A stretch of 64,000 bases of DNA from Lepidurus packardi (taxonomy: Eukaryota > Arthropoda > Branchiopoda > Notostraca > Triopsidae). The number at the start of each line of letters is the position of its first letter. The first letter of the stretch is position 1. The stretch lies in assembly GCA_023053545.1 (NCBI GenBank), contig JAKZAN010000001.1, forward strand, positions 5,228,565 through 5,292,564. The letters run 5' to 3'. Below, piece after piece: positions 29,855 through 41,815 of this stretch. The position numbers were made by a program, and so were the translations under genes. The notes under the pieces are model-generated. The model was not told the origin of the DNA, ran no database searches, and saw only the letters and a list, made by a program, of their open reading frames with translations.

Positions 29855-32800
29855 CCAAAAATGGTAAAATGGTAAAATGGCGTTAGAATTAGAAGTCTGT
29901 AATATATTTAAGTATATTGGTGGTAAATTTACGGGTACTTTTGATAGTATATTTATTATACGTGTATTTTGTTGAGTTTGGGGCATATATTATCCTATCC
30001 ACTGTGTTTAACACAAAAGTTTAATTTAGTTTCGTACTCGGGTAACGGTTATACTTGATACTGAGATTAAGCAAGGGTACTAAGCGTCGTTTGTAAATTG
30101 AGAGCTGTGATTGTAAATTGAGACGGTAAGTAAGAACATAATTCTAGGCCACTAATGACACTAGAGTCGAAATAGAGTCTGTCTCGTAAGATGTACTGTA
30201 CTGCCCGTGTGACAACTGTCAGGGCTTGGTTGGTTACAGTGGGGACGCGGTTTGGAAGTTAGGCCAGCCGTCGCAGTGTCTAAGCAGGGCATTTTGCCTG
30301 AGTACGTATATAGTCTCTTCCCTTTGTTCTTTCCCGGTGCCAAGCCGTCGTACTTAGTGTAACGTTATGCTCGTGCAGATGGGACTCGATGGGTTTTGCC
30401 TCGTTTAACACAAATTCACTTCCCCATTTCCTTCACCCAGCTCCTGTTGCCCCAACCAAAACTCTTTTCACTTGTCTGTTGTGTTTATTTCGAACCACAA
30501 GTAAGAATATTCGAGATTTTTCCTTTTTTTGTTTCCTTTCTGAGACAAAAAGAGGTCTAGTTATACGACTTATGAGTTGCGCTTTTAATGGTCTCCAATG
30601 GACGACTTGCCTCCCATTTTTTACACATGCTAATAAGTTCTGGGCAAAAGGCGCAGCTTTGAGGGATGCTGAGTTGAATTGGTAAAGAGTTTCCAATGAG
30701 TTCGGCCTTCTCTCTCTTTTCTCTCTTCGTTTTCCAAATTACTCGCGTCGAATAGTCCGAGATAATGTAGAGGGGACTAACTCTTCTCTGTTCCGAGTCC
30801 ACGCCGAGCGTTTTTGCTTGATGTATAGATGTGTACTTGATGTGGCTTGTGTGGAGTGGAAAAGGCCACGGCAGAGAGGACTGCGGATGCAAATGAGGTG
30901 AGGGAACCAATCAGTTGCACGTTTTGTTTTATGAGACGTGCTTGTGCTATAGACACACGTCTTCCATGCGGAGGTTTTCTTTCCGTTATTGGGAAGGAGA
31001 CGCGGAAAAGCTGCCTCCCAGGATCGAGAGAGACTGGATGACCCTCACATAAAGCTCATCTATACCAGTTAAGTCGCTGTAAAAGTTCCTTCTCAACCCT
31101 GAGCCGTGCATCATGCTTATACACAGCCCTTTGCATGCTGGCGTATGCAAATGAGCTCAGATATTAGCAAAAAGGATACATCAAGCTCAAAAACTCGGGT
31201 CTCGGTATTGCTAGCGCTTTTTCTCACAAGGCTTTTAGATACACTTCTTCCTTTTAAACGTTTTCCCTTTTGTTTTGCGTTTTATGACTCGCAAGCTGGT
31301 GTTCTTCATATTTTCCGTTATCAAACCAAATAATCCGCGCATTACATCAGTGAGTTCTTGCTCGGTACTTTCTGGAACGCTTGATGGTATTGGCCGGCCG
31401 GATATTTGGGAACAATCTGACAAGCCATTGTTTAACACCTTGCAACACGGTTTTTGTGGCTTTTTAAAGTGCCATATTTATTAAAATTCTATTCGCTTTA
31501 ATGTGTTTGGAACGTCAGTCCAGGAGTCTTTAGCTTTTATTGCATTCATTTGGATTTTCATGGCTCGTAGCAAATTAGATGTGAAGTACTTTCAGTGTTG
31601 TGCATGAGAGAACCCAGCTACATACCACTAAGGCTTTCCAAGGGTGGTAAGGCGATTTTTTCAGAGCGTTTACCGTTTAATAGAAATGGAGGAAAAAAAA
31701 CTGTAAGACCGTCAATTGAAATGTAAGGAAACGACTTCTGGTTTAAAATTCTCATGCATATATTGGGCAGGAATTGGAGAGTTCCAACTTTTTAAGTTTT
31801 TAGAACAATTACCGAAACACGCGAGAAATAATAAAGGGACACACGAATTCTGTACTCCCGTTCGCTTACAGCAATTGTTCTTAATTTCCATGTTTCTCTC
31901 TCTCCCGGCAGGTGTGTGGAGATGAGTATTACAAATGACTTGATATAGTTGCTAGTGTATAGAAATCCAACCGTAAGTTTCAGCGTCACAACAGCACAAG
32001 GTAATGACGGGGCAGGTGCGATATTTGCGCGTCCAAATGCAAGTCGCTTATATGAGTTAGATTCTTACGGAAACATGTGCATGTAGTTTATTTAGATTGA
32101 AAACATATTATTAAGCGTCGCGTTTGTTTACGAACGATCATTTTATTCATAGTATAACAGCTGCAACAATAAATTTTGCCATGGGCAATGCCCATTGTTT
32201 TCAAGGTCCTCGGGTTCCATTGCCGTAGCAGAAATCTTTATAAAAAATATAAATTAATACAATGAATTTGATAGTAACCAAATTTTCATTGTTGTCAGTG
32301 TCATCGGATTTGATTGTTGTACCATACGGGCGTTTCATCTCACCGCTGTAACAATGAATTCTGCAAGACACAGTTTTCATTGATGCGCAGAACATCATCG
32401 GTATGGCGTCGTACAGTACGTTGCAAGAAATTTCGTCGTAATTTCCGAGTTAACTACAATAGTTCCTTTTTATGGCAAGTGAAACCTATTAAATTACACG
32501 TAAAGAATTTTACACTACGAATTAAAAAGTTTTAAAAATGCCATAAAAATTTTACCGATCGCAATTAAAATACTTCACAATAAGAAATAATATTCCTAAA
32601 ATTTACAGCAAGCCTATCGGAAAATTCAGTACTTGACTTCTGCAATTTTGTCGATTTACAAAGGAAACATATTTACATTTTACATTGCTACCGAAGTTCT
32701 AATTTTCAAATTGTATGGAATATTGAAAGATGTATTATAAGATTATCGAGATTTATTTTGTAGCATGGCAGGGAATTATTAACGGCGGCGTTTCCGTGAC

Positions 32801-34630
32801 GCTAGCAGTTTGGATATTATTGTTTTGCGGAAAATATTTTAGACTTTGGAATCACAGGAAACCAGTTTCACTTGCATAATAGCCAATTGTTGTGCCAAGC
32901 ATAGACGACTTCAGTTGAGACTGTTGCGTGCAGCGTTTATTTAGAACTCGAAAGGAGAAAATCTTGCTATATTTGTATGCATGATCTCATATGCATGTAT
33001 AACATTTCATGATAGCAGGTGTTTTTGTTGTTCATCCTGCTGTGCTGGCCACGCTGTCCCATCAGCCAAAGCAGACAAGCTTCCTGTACAGACGACCTGT
33101 TGGATTGTTGCCTTCATTTCGTGCATATCAGCTTGAAGGCTGCTTGATTGCTCTGCAAAGTTAAACGAGAAACCCACTCTCTTCCACCGGTAGTATATCT
33201 GCCCGAGAAAGAACAACGCCAGACAATGGAGCGAAAGCCTCTCTTGGCTGTCGATCTGTGTTGCTGACAGCGCACCGTTGCTTTGGCCTCCCCGAGTCGC
33301 TTTTGGCGACAGATAACTACAGAAAACTTTGTGGAAACCACCTCGGTTTCGCCACTGTCCAGCGGCTTACTCTTTGAACGAGCAGAACGATAGTCACATA
33401 CATACTTAATTGGCTAAATTTTATCCTTGGAACGCTTCCCATGCATCTCTTGAAAAACTCTGGCTTCTACTTTCCCCAAATTTGAAATCTCAAGTCTCCC
33501 AAACTTTGGACTTGAGAGCTGTTAAGTACTCAACCCCAGCAATGATACCGCGGTAAACCTTGAATTGATCTTAAAACCATTCGAAAGGGTTAAGGGGTAT
33601 ACTGTGGCAGTTGATCCAAGTGGGTTTAAAGGTGGTCGTGCTCATCACTTCCTTCGCAGGGATCCCCCCAACGCATGGAAGAGAGGCCAAAAGGGAAACG
33701 CGCGTTGTTAAAGGAAAAAGGTTTGACAAGTTGACTACAAACCCCCTGCCGAGTCCTCCACTCCATTAAAACACTCTTTCCTCTTTCACCTGTGGTGCTT
33801 TATACCTTTTTCGACTTGATAAGCCATGCCAGGACCGTCATGTCCCACATGATGACAAGCAAATTACTCCAGCGGCGAGAGCCGCGGCCGCATTCAAGTC
33901 CCTTCCATCGGCTGCTCTCTTCTCTCCCCCTATTTTTATTGCAGCGTTATTCAGTTAGTTTCTGCCATGACCTTCAAAAATGGAAAAATCCCCAGGTCCT
34001 CTTTGTCCTCTTTGCTAAATACTCGCCGTGGGTCACGTTCAGCCACGGTTGATACATATGGAGATAGATGGGATATGATTTTACCCGACTCGGGGAGCAA
34101 AAACCAAAATCTTTTTGGAAAGGTTTAAGGGTAAGGAAGCAAATGATTTGGAGGAAAATGAGGCAAAATGGGGTAAGGTGCTCTGGAAATCTGCGCCCGG
34201 GACTGACATAACAAAAAAAAAGAGTGCGGGAAAGACAGGTTAGTTAGTTATTTTTCTGGTTCGATTGTGGGCATAAGGAGGTGGCTTGGAGGAGCCCAAA
34301 GCTTTTGTTGCGGGTGACAGCGGTTGTAAAGTTAACTTTTCCTCTTCTAGTATAGCGCGGGGGGCTTAAGTTTGTGTATATGCAAAGGTGGGCGGATCAC
34401 CTTCAAAGTCCCGTGAAGACTTCGGGAAGAGAAAAAGAGACCGCTGTATTATAACAGCGGCGAGGAGCCTTTCGCGGACGCATATTCCTTTTTTTCTTTT
34501 TATTTTATATTATTCTTGCCCGAATTAGGAGGCGGAAATTCTGGCTGAGGCGTTTTTTTTCTTTTTTAAAAACAGAATATGCCGCCATGGAAATATGCAG
34601 ACAGGCGGATCTGTAACAGGAGCCTGGAAT

Positions 34631-34725
34631 GGATATTAGAGAACCTAGCCGGATTCTCCCTGGTAATGGAATTGGTAGCCCCGTTTCGATTCCTCGAAAC
34701 GGGGCTTTACATCATTCTAATATCC
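34631..34725. repeat. Nested inverted repeat (13 bp GC-rich stem inside a 10 bp stem)
   Basis: AGCCCCGTTTCGA (34677-34689), a TTCC loop, and TCGAAACGGGGCT (34694-34706) pair perfectly. Outside them GGATATTAGA (34631-34640) and TCTAATATCC (34716-34725) also pair perfectly. The function is unknown; it could be a fold-back element or the core of a structured RNA. Confidence 0.8.
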
Positions 34726-35957
34726 AAAGTGCTTTTTTCTGCTAAAAATTAAATTTGGATCCAATGAGAAACAAGCCTAAATCTTCAAATGGGTCGAGTT
34801 TGAGTTTCCGGATTACAAAGATTGCTAATGGTCCTCGAACGAGAGAGATTCTTTTTATGCAAAAATCCTCCAGAAAATCAGGCTGTTTCTTGTCGTGTTC
34901 TATGCTAATTATGTGCCCCTTTTGCTCCCAACTCTTTTTTCTGCATTTGGGTTTAAATTAAAGCCAAACAAGCTACGCTTTTAGTTGTGAAATAGTTATG
35001 TTGGGCAGAGATACACGGCAAACGATTACAGCAATTCGGCAACATATGCATAACTTCTTAGTGCTGACAATTTACAAGTAAAACTTGGAGCAATAGAGAT
35101 TCAGTAGTGGAATACCTCACAAGTCTGTTTTACTTAGTTATGTCAATCTTTTTCATTGTTCTTTCACATCTTCAGTCAAACACGCGTGTGTCATTCTAAC
35201 TTTAATTTGATTACTAATTTCTGTTAGTTTTTTGGGGACTTGGTAGGTTGGTAGATGTATTCTGTTTTCATTTCAGTTTTGAGTTGCCGTTTTACAAATG
35301 TTTAGTTTGCCAGTAATGTAAACAGTTACGCAATTAGGGAAGATGCTTTTGCAGTTTAGCTCACGTTAGTAGGCCGAGTGTTTGCATACTAATTCTAATT
35401 AGTGCGCGAAGATCTTCAAGTAAGTAGGTTATTTGTAGGCTGTGGAGTGAAAGATGACGTAGCCTGCGAAAAGGAATTCGAGAACGTCTATTCTTTGGGT
35501 AGTAATTGCGGGTTAAGCACGGCTAAAGGAGCCATGTCACTGGGCCCCTCAATTTACGGCGACTTGATGGCGCCCGTCAAGTTTTTGGGGGCTAAAACGT
35601 TGCTGCTGCGTAGATATACTATACATATATACAGAATACAACCAGGTAGCTTAGAATAAACAAGAGAATGCAGCGTATTCCCGGTCTATCATAGCAAAAG
35701 CAGCAACATTGCCGCTCTGTGTCTCTGTTCCCCTTCCAAGTCATGCTATTGGAACTAGGGAAGTTATAGCGAGTTGTTTACGAAACAGGAAACTCGGCTC
35801 TCTGTTTCCTAGGCCTCTCTACATTACGTTAAAAAAAGCAAGAAAACAATGGGCCTAAGATTAATTTTTATAGCTTCCAAAATACAGTCTATAAAAGAAC
35901 AAGTTGCACGGGAAGTGTATTATCCTAACGCTTTCAATTTACCGTGTTGGTTTTTGC

Positions 35958-35991
35958 GGGGAGGGGTAAGGGGGATGGGAGGGAGAGGGGG
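35958..35991 (+). other. Canonical G-quadruplex motif
   Basis: Six runs of three to five G separated by one to three bases within 34 bp. This satisfies the usual four-run quadruplex rule with short loops. It is seen directly; folding and function are inferred. Confidence 0.75.
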
Positions 35992-36081
35992 TTCAGGTTT
36001 CGCGGTTCGTTTCCAAGGTAAAACTCGTAAGCAAAGGCTTTTTGCCGTTTAAAGGCGCCGTCTTGACTCTTGCATGTTCGA

Positions 36082-36132
36082 TTTCTTTTTCTTTCTTTTT
36101 TTAAAAAAACGTAGGAAAGAAAGAAAAAGAAA
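36082..36132. repeat. 17 bp perfect polypyrimidine/polypurine inverted repeat
   Basis: TTTCTTTTTCTTTCTTT (36082-36098) is the exact reverse complement of AAAGAAAGAAAAAGAAA (36116-36132). The spacer has an inner T7A7 pair. It could form a hairpin or triplex. Confidence 0.8.
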
Positions 36133-37677
36133 CCAAGAAGATTATGGGGCGATGGCGCCGGTCCGCTTGCTGGCGTGATTCGACGTGATTTGTCGGCCAC
36201 CTTGGACCACGCCGAATAGGTTTTTCCATAGGTGGAAAGAAAAAATCCCGAGTCTCATCCTCAGGAGTACTCATGCCTACAGCTCTGAAAATGGTGGAAA
36301 ATCCCAAGACTCGAAAATTTCTCACTTAACTTTCGTAATTATCGCATGCAGCAGTTCCTCGAGTTGGAGAAAAAGGCGGAAAGGCTGAGTATATTGACAA
36401 ATGCGTTGGTAGAAATGAGGCGTACAAATTTAAAAGGTTTCGTTTGGAAATGAATTGGGCCCTAATAGGCGTTGCTGTTTTTTGGTTAAGTTTTTTCCTT
36501 TGAGGAAAAATTATTGGGGTCGAAGATGCTGCGTGCCAACTTGGCCGTTTTGGCAGCAAGCGGGCGATTTCCGAGGTCAGTTCAATTCCGAGGGTAAACG
36601 CAATAATAAACGCAGACGGCTTTTAGGGTGGCACAAATATTGCTACGCAAGTCAAGCGCAAGGTTAATTGTAGGAATGGAGGCTGAACTTTCTAAAAAAA
36701 ATTAAGTATAAAATATTACGACTTTGGCGCACGAGCTTAGTTAGAATACTGAGGACATTAAAGAGAAAAACGCGTTTTTGTCTATTCGGGAAGGGCACAA
36801 TGTACTCTTATCTTAAGTAGAATCCTTCGTCTATACACTTGGCAAGTCGACAAGGTTGGTGAGAACGGGAGAGGCGATATCTGTGCAAAGACAAAGGGAT
36901 GACAAAAATCCAAGGGGCGAATTAGTCAGAAAGGGGTGGGGATTGGGGGTTATACAAGGGTCCAAACATTCTTTATACCATCGTGTCGCTTGAAAACATG
37001 GGGTAAAATGTGTAATGCATTCCATAATTCCATATACTAAAATTCTTTTTACAAAACGATTCACCAGAATCAAAGCATCTTAATTTTTTTGGGGGGTTAT
37101 TTTCGATTCAGTTGAGGTTAAAAAGCAGAGGGTCTTGGGAATTTAAGGTTGAGGAATACATATGATCAAGCGGGGGAAGAGGGAAACCAATGGAGACAAC
37201 AGTTGAAACTTGGCAAGGTATTATGAGGCTATTGTTGCACTTTGCGGAGCACGAATCCGGATGGTTTTCAAGCCATTTGGGGTTTCTTTTTTCTAGTTTT
37301 GTTGGCAAGTTTTAACAACAAGAAAGAAAACAAGTGTTTTTGCCTACAAGGCCGAATTTTTGTAAGAGAAATGAACAAGGCAAGGAAATAACTAGACAGA
37401 AAACGATCGAACAACACAATATGAACTTGATCTTTACAGAAAACCCCCCACAACTTTTACTTGCTGTACAACACTTTTGGCGCACACGATCTGTGTCTAA
37501 GCCAAACACTTTTTTTCCTTTCGTTTTTTTCTTTCCGCTTGCAAAACGTTCCGCCATGATTATCCAGACCGAAAGTTTCGGCAAAGTTGTTAAAAATTTC
37601 GATATCACAGGCGATCGCCGCTGTTCCATTCAATTTTTCCGCTCCTTTCTCGGCCAATGCCATACTACTTTTTTCTA

Positions 37678-37683
37678 TTTATT
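37678..37683 (-). terminator. Candidate poly(A) signal of the Sp gene
   Basis: Minus-strand AATAAA about 624 bp after the Sp stop codon. The motif is seen; its use is a guess, since other A/T-rich variants lie nearby. Confidence 0.25.
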
Positions 37684-38306
37684 TTTTGCTCGAGGTAACT
37701 TTCACTTTCAGGGGCAATTTTCCTTATTTATCAATAATGAATAATTTGTCTTTTACCCATCCCTAAATAGCTGTAACAGAGCCGTTCTATGTACTGAAAG
37801 TATTAGCAGTTTTTTTTGTTTTGCTACAGAGTTGACTAAAAAAGCGCAGAGTACAGGGCAATGGCTTCGCAGGTGGGTACTGCGATCGACGTATATTGGG
37901 TTTTGTGTAATGGTTCGTGTTTCAGACAGCAAAATCCGCAGGGAAGAAATGTCTTTTTTTTTCCCCAGTAAGCGAAAGCCATGAGAAAACTTCGGTATCT
38001 GGCACTAAGAATATTGAAGCTCGTTCATAAGACCGTTTTTTCCCAAGTTGTAATGTGATCTTTCTCTCTATTGGCTAACGCAGTAACCGATAACGCTTTT
38101 TTCTTTTCTACGAAAAACAAGTAGAATTTCTACCGCGGTTCGCAATGTAATGGAGTCCAAACTATGGCACAAGTTTGATTCTCGCAATGAAGAGATGGTT
38201 ATAGGAAGTGGAGGTTAAGGAGGTTAGGGTGGTGGAGGGTAGAACGTTTCTTTGTCCCCTAGGTTAATTCATGGTTTGCATGCTGCCACCGCCCCGGGAT
38301 TGTTAT

Positions 38307-39785
38307 TCAAACGCCAGACTTGAGGTCGTCACCAGGGTTTTGTCCTCCGTTGAGTCCGTCTGCGTGTAACGAATGAGGTGGCGGACTGCTCACGGAGGCT
38401 GGTGAGTTGACGCTGGGCGGTTCGGATTGACTGTTTTCTTCGGATTCCGAGCAAGAGCCGCAGCTCGAGCCGCCTTTGGTGCTGTTGCTCCCGCTGTGCG
38501 TCTTGACGTGTTTGGAAAGATGATCCGACCTCATGAAGCGCTTATTGCACACGGGGCAGGCGAAGCGTTTTTCGCCAGTATGGGTTCGCAAGTGTCGTTG
38601 GAGCTCATCGGAGCGCGTAAAGCGCTTACCACAGAAGAGCCAGTTGCACACGAAAGGTCGCTCGCCGGTGTGCCAACGGAGATGGGCCTTTAGGTGAGAC
38701 GTCTTACCGTACACTTTTCCGCAGCCGGGGATATGACAGCTGTGAATGTTACGTTTGCGAAGGTGGGCACCAGCTGGGCCCAAACGGTCTGCTTCCTGAC
38801 AGTTGGGACAGTCGCATGTCGCCCGACCGGTGTAGCGTCGCGAGGAACGCGGTGAAGGTACTTGAGGTAGGCTAGGTTGGTGGCTCAGACCAAAATGGGA
38901 CCCGACCGGACCACCGACCCCTACGCCCATGCCCTGGCTGGGCAGCATGGATTTGTACGTATCTTGAAACAAATGTTGGCCAGAAGACAAAAGATGTTGG
39001 TTCGAGGCCGCCAATGAGTGGCTTAACGAGGAGTAATCGGTCGCTCCAGAGTAACTGGCGGCGGCCGCTGCGGCAACCGCGTGCATGCCTGACATGGTTG
39101 GCATGGATAAACCGGGGTTACCACCACCCATGTCCAACCAGCCACCAGCCGCCGCTGCTTGATGGACATCCCACCAGGCGGCCGGGTTGTTCATGTTGAT
39201 TCCATTGACGCCGCTGACTTCTTGTTTGATCGATGCGTGAGGGTTGACTGCCGAATTGAAGGGCCAAGATTCGTAAGGATGGGCGGCCACCCGCGAGTAC
39301 ATTTGCATTGTACCCAAGTGCGGTGCGCTTTGCGTAGTGTCAGTTTGGGCCATGGATGAGTTGAGGTGACCGCCTCCACCCATGCTACCACTGCCTGGAG
39401 CGGCACTGAAGTAGAGATCGCTGGCACCGTAGGAGGCCGTGTGACCATTGCAGGTGGCCATGGTGGTGGCGGCCATCATAGGACGCTGGTGATGGTAGCT
39501 CGACATGCCCATACTCACACTGCCGACACTGCTGGCTGCACAAGTGTTGGGGACTGTCGTTCGACTCGCGTGCGAGGGGTTGCAGCTGGTCAGGTGATGC
39601 GAAGGCGAGGGTGTTACAATGGCGGTAGTTGAGGCGGGACTGTGGCTGCTCTGCGAGGTTTTCTTCCAAGGATGGAAGCCCTTGCCCACTGCGGCGTCAG
39701 CCAAAGGAGGTGGACTCTTCGATGACAATTTACTGCACTGGGCCGCTAACATAGCTAGGGGAGTCCCTCGCAGTCCTGGATGTTC
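38307..39785 (-). CDS. Sp6-9: Sp6-9 family transcription factor (Sp8/Sp9-like), last coding exon
   Basis: This exon encodes residues 30-521 of the spliced protein. Reading 5' to 3' it has the Sp box [13 protein letters not shown] (residues 37-49), FHPWKK (66-71), AHPYESW (about 197-203) and WWDVH (about 233-237). These are motifs of the Sp6-9 subgroup and are absent from Sp1-4 and Sp5/btd. The Buttonhead box [11 protein letters not shown] is at 353-363. Three C2H2 fingers follow, with ligands C379/C384/H397/H401, C409/C414/H427/H431 and C439/C442/H455/H459, linked by TGERPF and TGEKRF. The protein is nuclear and binds GC/GT boxes; the family acts in appendage outgrowth and neural patterning. 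The acceptor (CAACAG before 39785) has a good pyrimidine tract and phase 0. The open frame runs on to 39899 but that part is intron. Ala, Ser and Gly runs are typical of the family. IKQE (about 215-218) is a possible sumoylation site. Confidence 0.95.
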   Translation of the reverse strand, partial: EHPGLRGTPLAMLAAQCSKLSSKSPPPLADAAVGKGFHPWKKTSQSSHSPASTTAIVTPSPSHHLTSCNPSHASRTTVPNTCAASSVGSVSMGMSSYHHQRPMMAATTMATCNGHTASYGASDLYFSAAPGSGSMGGGGHLNSSMAQTDTTQSAPHLGTMQMYSRVAAHPYESWPFNSAVNPHASIKQEVSGVNGINMNNPAAWWDVHQAAAAGGWLDMGGGNPGLSMPTMSGMHAVAAAAAASYSGATDYSSLSHSLAASNQHLLSSGQHLFQDTYKSMLPSQGMGVGVGGPVGSHFGLSHQPSLPQVPSPRSSRRYTGRATCDCPNCQEADRLGPAGAHLRKRNIHSCHIPGCGKVYGKTSHLKAHLRWHTGERPFVCNWLFCGKRFTRSDELQRHLRTHTGEKRFACPVCNKRFMRSDHLSKHVKTHSGSNSTKGGSSCGSCSESEENSQSEPPSVNSPASVSSPPPHSLHADGLNGGQNPGDDLKSGV

Positions 39786-41779
39786 CTGTTGACCAGAGGA
39801 AGAAAAAGGAAAATGTGGGATTAAAATCACCTGTCTTTTGGTTCCTTCTCCTAAACCAATTATCATATAACAATCTGGCGGCAAATTCTCATATTCCATA
39901 CGTGTAATACAGCCTTAGTTTTTGTGAGGATATCAAAGGAAAGCTTTTCTTTTTTGTTTTCTCTTGGCATTTTGAAGTATTCAGCTTCCCTTTGTTGTCC
40001 CTTCCGTGTAATACCGTATTGCCCACTCTACTCATATGCACAAGCTCTGGGAAGTCTGCCAAGTTTGTTTTTATGTCGGAATGTCCTGTAATCTTGTTAT
40101 CAAGCTGCTCCTTCTTTGCGGAACCCGCAACTTTTGTGTCCAGTATATCTGTGCGTGACGTCGGCGTTTCTTTTTCTGTGCCCCGAGAAAGGCAGGATAC
40201 GGAGCAAGGCAGGACAACGAAGTAATTCTTGGTCGAGTCCACCTGTCTCTTTATTCACGTCAAAGGTAACAATGGAGTAAAGCTAATATTGGTTCGGAAA
40301 CCCGGGGAGAGGGCGGCATGATGGTATTGCCGAGAGAAGCTTCTTTTGGGGGAAAGTCGCGGTGGTAGTAGGCGGTGGCGGCGACCAAGTTGTTAAAAAT
40401 GCAAGAAAGGAGAATGAAAAGGCTGTGGTGTGGGGCGCTTCATTAAAAGTCTGAGATCGCCGAACGCATTTAACAAAGGAACACCGACGAAGAGGCGTGG
40501 TCCAAGGGGTCGGCTCTTTTCCATACAACGGCCACAAGGACTACGCAAAAGAATGGCACAGCGACTTCTTTTCTCGCTATGGGAATTGAAACCAGGGAAC
40601 TTCTCTGAACAAGAAAATTGCTTAATGTTGATGAGAAAAGTTTTTGTCCCTTCTTAGCTCATCGGTTCCCTCCTCTCTTTTTTCTTTCTTTTTTTTTTGC
40701 TCAAGATCAGTCTGTCGTATCTTCAGTAAGTCGCTATGTATGGTAATGCTAAGGTGTTACGCAGTAAAACGTGGAAGCCCTAGCTCACGGAGGAGGAAAA
40801 GTCAATACAGGGCTCACTGTATTCGTTTGGGAATCAATTGACCAAAGGGTGGGGTCTTATTACTGGAGCCCGAGTGTGCTCGTTTAGACTTTAGACAGCA
40901 TGGGTAATGATGATACGTTTCATAAATATGCTGGTGTATTTTTCATGTTAACCTGTTGGCAGACAAGAGAACAAGAAAAGGGACCCCTGACTGGGTTGTA
41001 CGGTACAGCGCTACGGGATGTATTGTGGGATATGTGCACCTCTTTGAGGGCTGTCATACACAGGGATCACCAAACAAGTTATCGTTGTTTTCGAGCCGAC
41101 CTTACATGCTGCATGACTGATCCTTTTAGCTTCTTCGGTCCAAGGTTATTTTTAGTAAACTTTGTCCTTTTTTACCAGGATTTTTGAATTTTTTATGTGA
41201 GCAAAAGAGATATTTGGGAAAGCGTGTTTTCCCTTCGCGGCGCCGAAAAGTTTGGGGCTAGATAATTAGTATTGGCTGTGCTGGTGGTCAGCGACCCAAC
41301 AATGAAGGGTAAGCGAGTTTGGCTCATTCTGTCCCTCCTTACCTCGCGCAGTTCTCATTCCAATCATGGGTGGGTTGTACAAAGACACCCATAAAAGCAT
41401 AAAAATCTGGGGGACGGATGAGTATCTCTTTCTTTCATTCTTTTTCTCTCGTTCTCATCAGTAACTCGCAATAAGACAACAGACCCATTTAAAGAAACCC
41501 GCCGAGTTATCTATATAGGAGTCGAGGGAGTAGCTGGGAATACTTAACGAGTACAAGGCTTCCTTAAAAGCGTTATTTCTTCCGGGCTGTCGTAAGCTTA
41601 ATCGAAGCGTACGCGCGCTTACTTTCCCAATTAGGAAGGAAACCTCAAATGGTCGAATTCTTTTCTTTTTGTTCTGGAATCGAGTCTGGAGCCGATAAGT
41701 GGGTTTATTTCTTGGTTACCTATTTTGTCACAACGCAGTTTCCAAAGATTTCCTATTTCTTTCAAAGAGGTACAAGTTT

Positions 41780-41815
41780 CAAGGATTGTGAAACTGGATT
41801 GTTTCACAATCCTTG
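41780..41815. repeat. Perfect 15 bp hairpin with 6 nt loop
   Basis: CAAGGATTGTGAAAC (41780-41794), loop TGGATT, and GTTTCACAATCCTTG (41801-41815) are exact inverted complements. It lies in the Sp intron. The stem is short for a miRNA precursor. It may come from a template-switch mutation or be a structured regulatory site. Confidence 0.85.

Larger units (their letters stand above)
24801..38306. other. Non-coding interval downstream of the Sp gene
   Basis: No supported gene in 13.5 kb. Contents noted: TTAG-rich low-complexity DNA (about 25550-25670), an A21 run (27275-27295), AT palindromes (29781-29854), a nested hairpin (34631-34725), a G-quadruplex motif (35958-35991), a polypyrimidine/polypurine inverted repeat (36082-36132), and the probable Sp 3' UTR next to 38306. 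The minus-strand AATAAA at 37683-37678 is a candidate poly(A) signal for Sp. The length and emptiness fit a regulatory domain; this is inference. Confidence 0.45.

Noticed and set aside
37312-37744. Overlapping frames of 136 (+) and 105 (-) codons
   Set aside because: No family resemblance, Phe/Lys-rich from T and A runs, and no splice or start context to choose either.
39786-39899. N-terminal extension of the Sp reading frame starting MEYENLPP
   Set aside because: It covers a pyrimidine-rich acceptor region ending in CAACAG; the conserved protein starts after it, and the 63 kb exon joins in phase.
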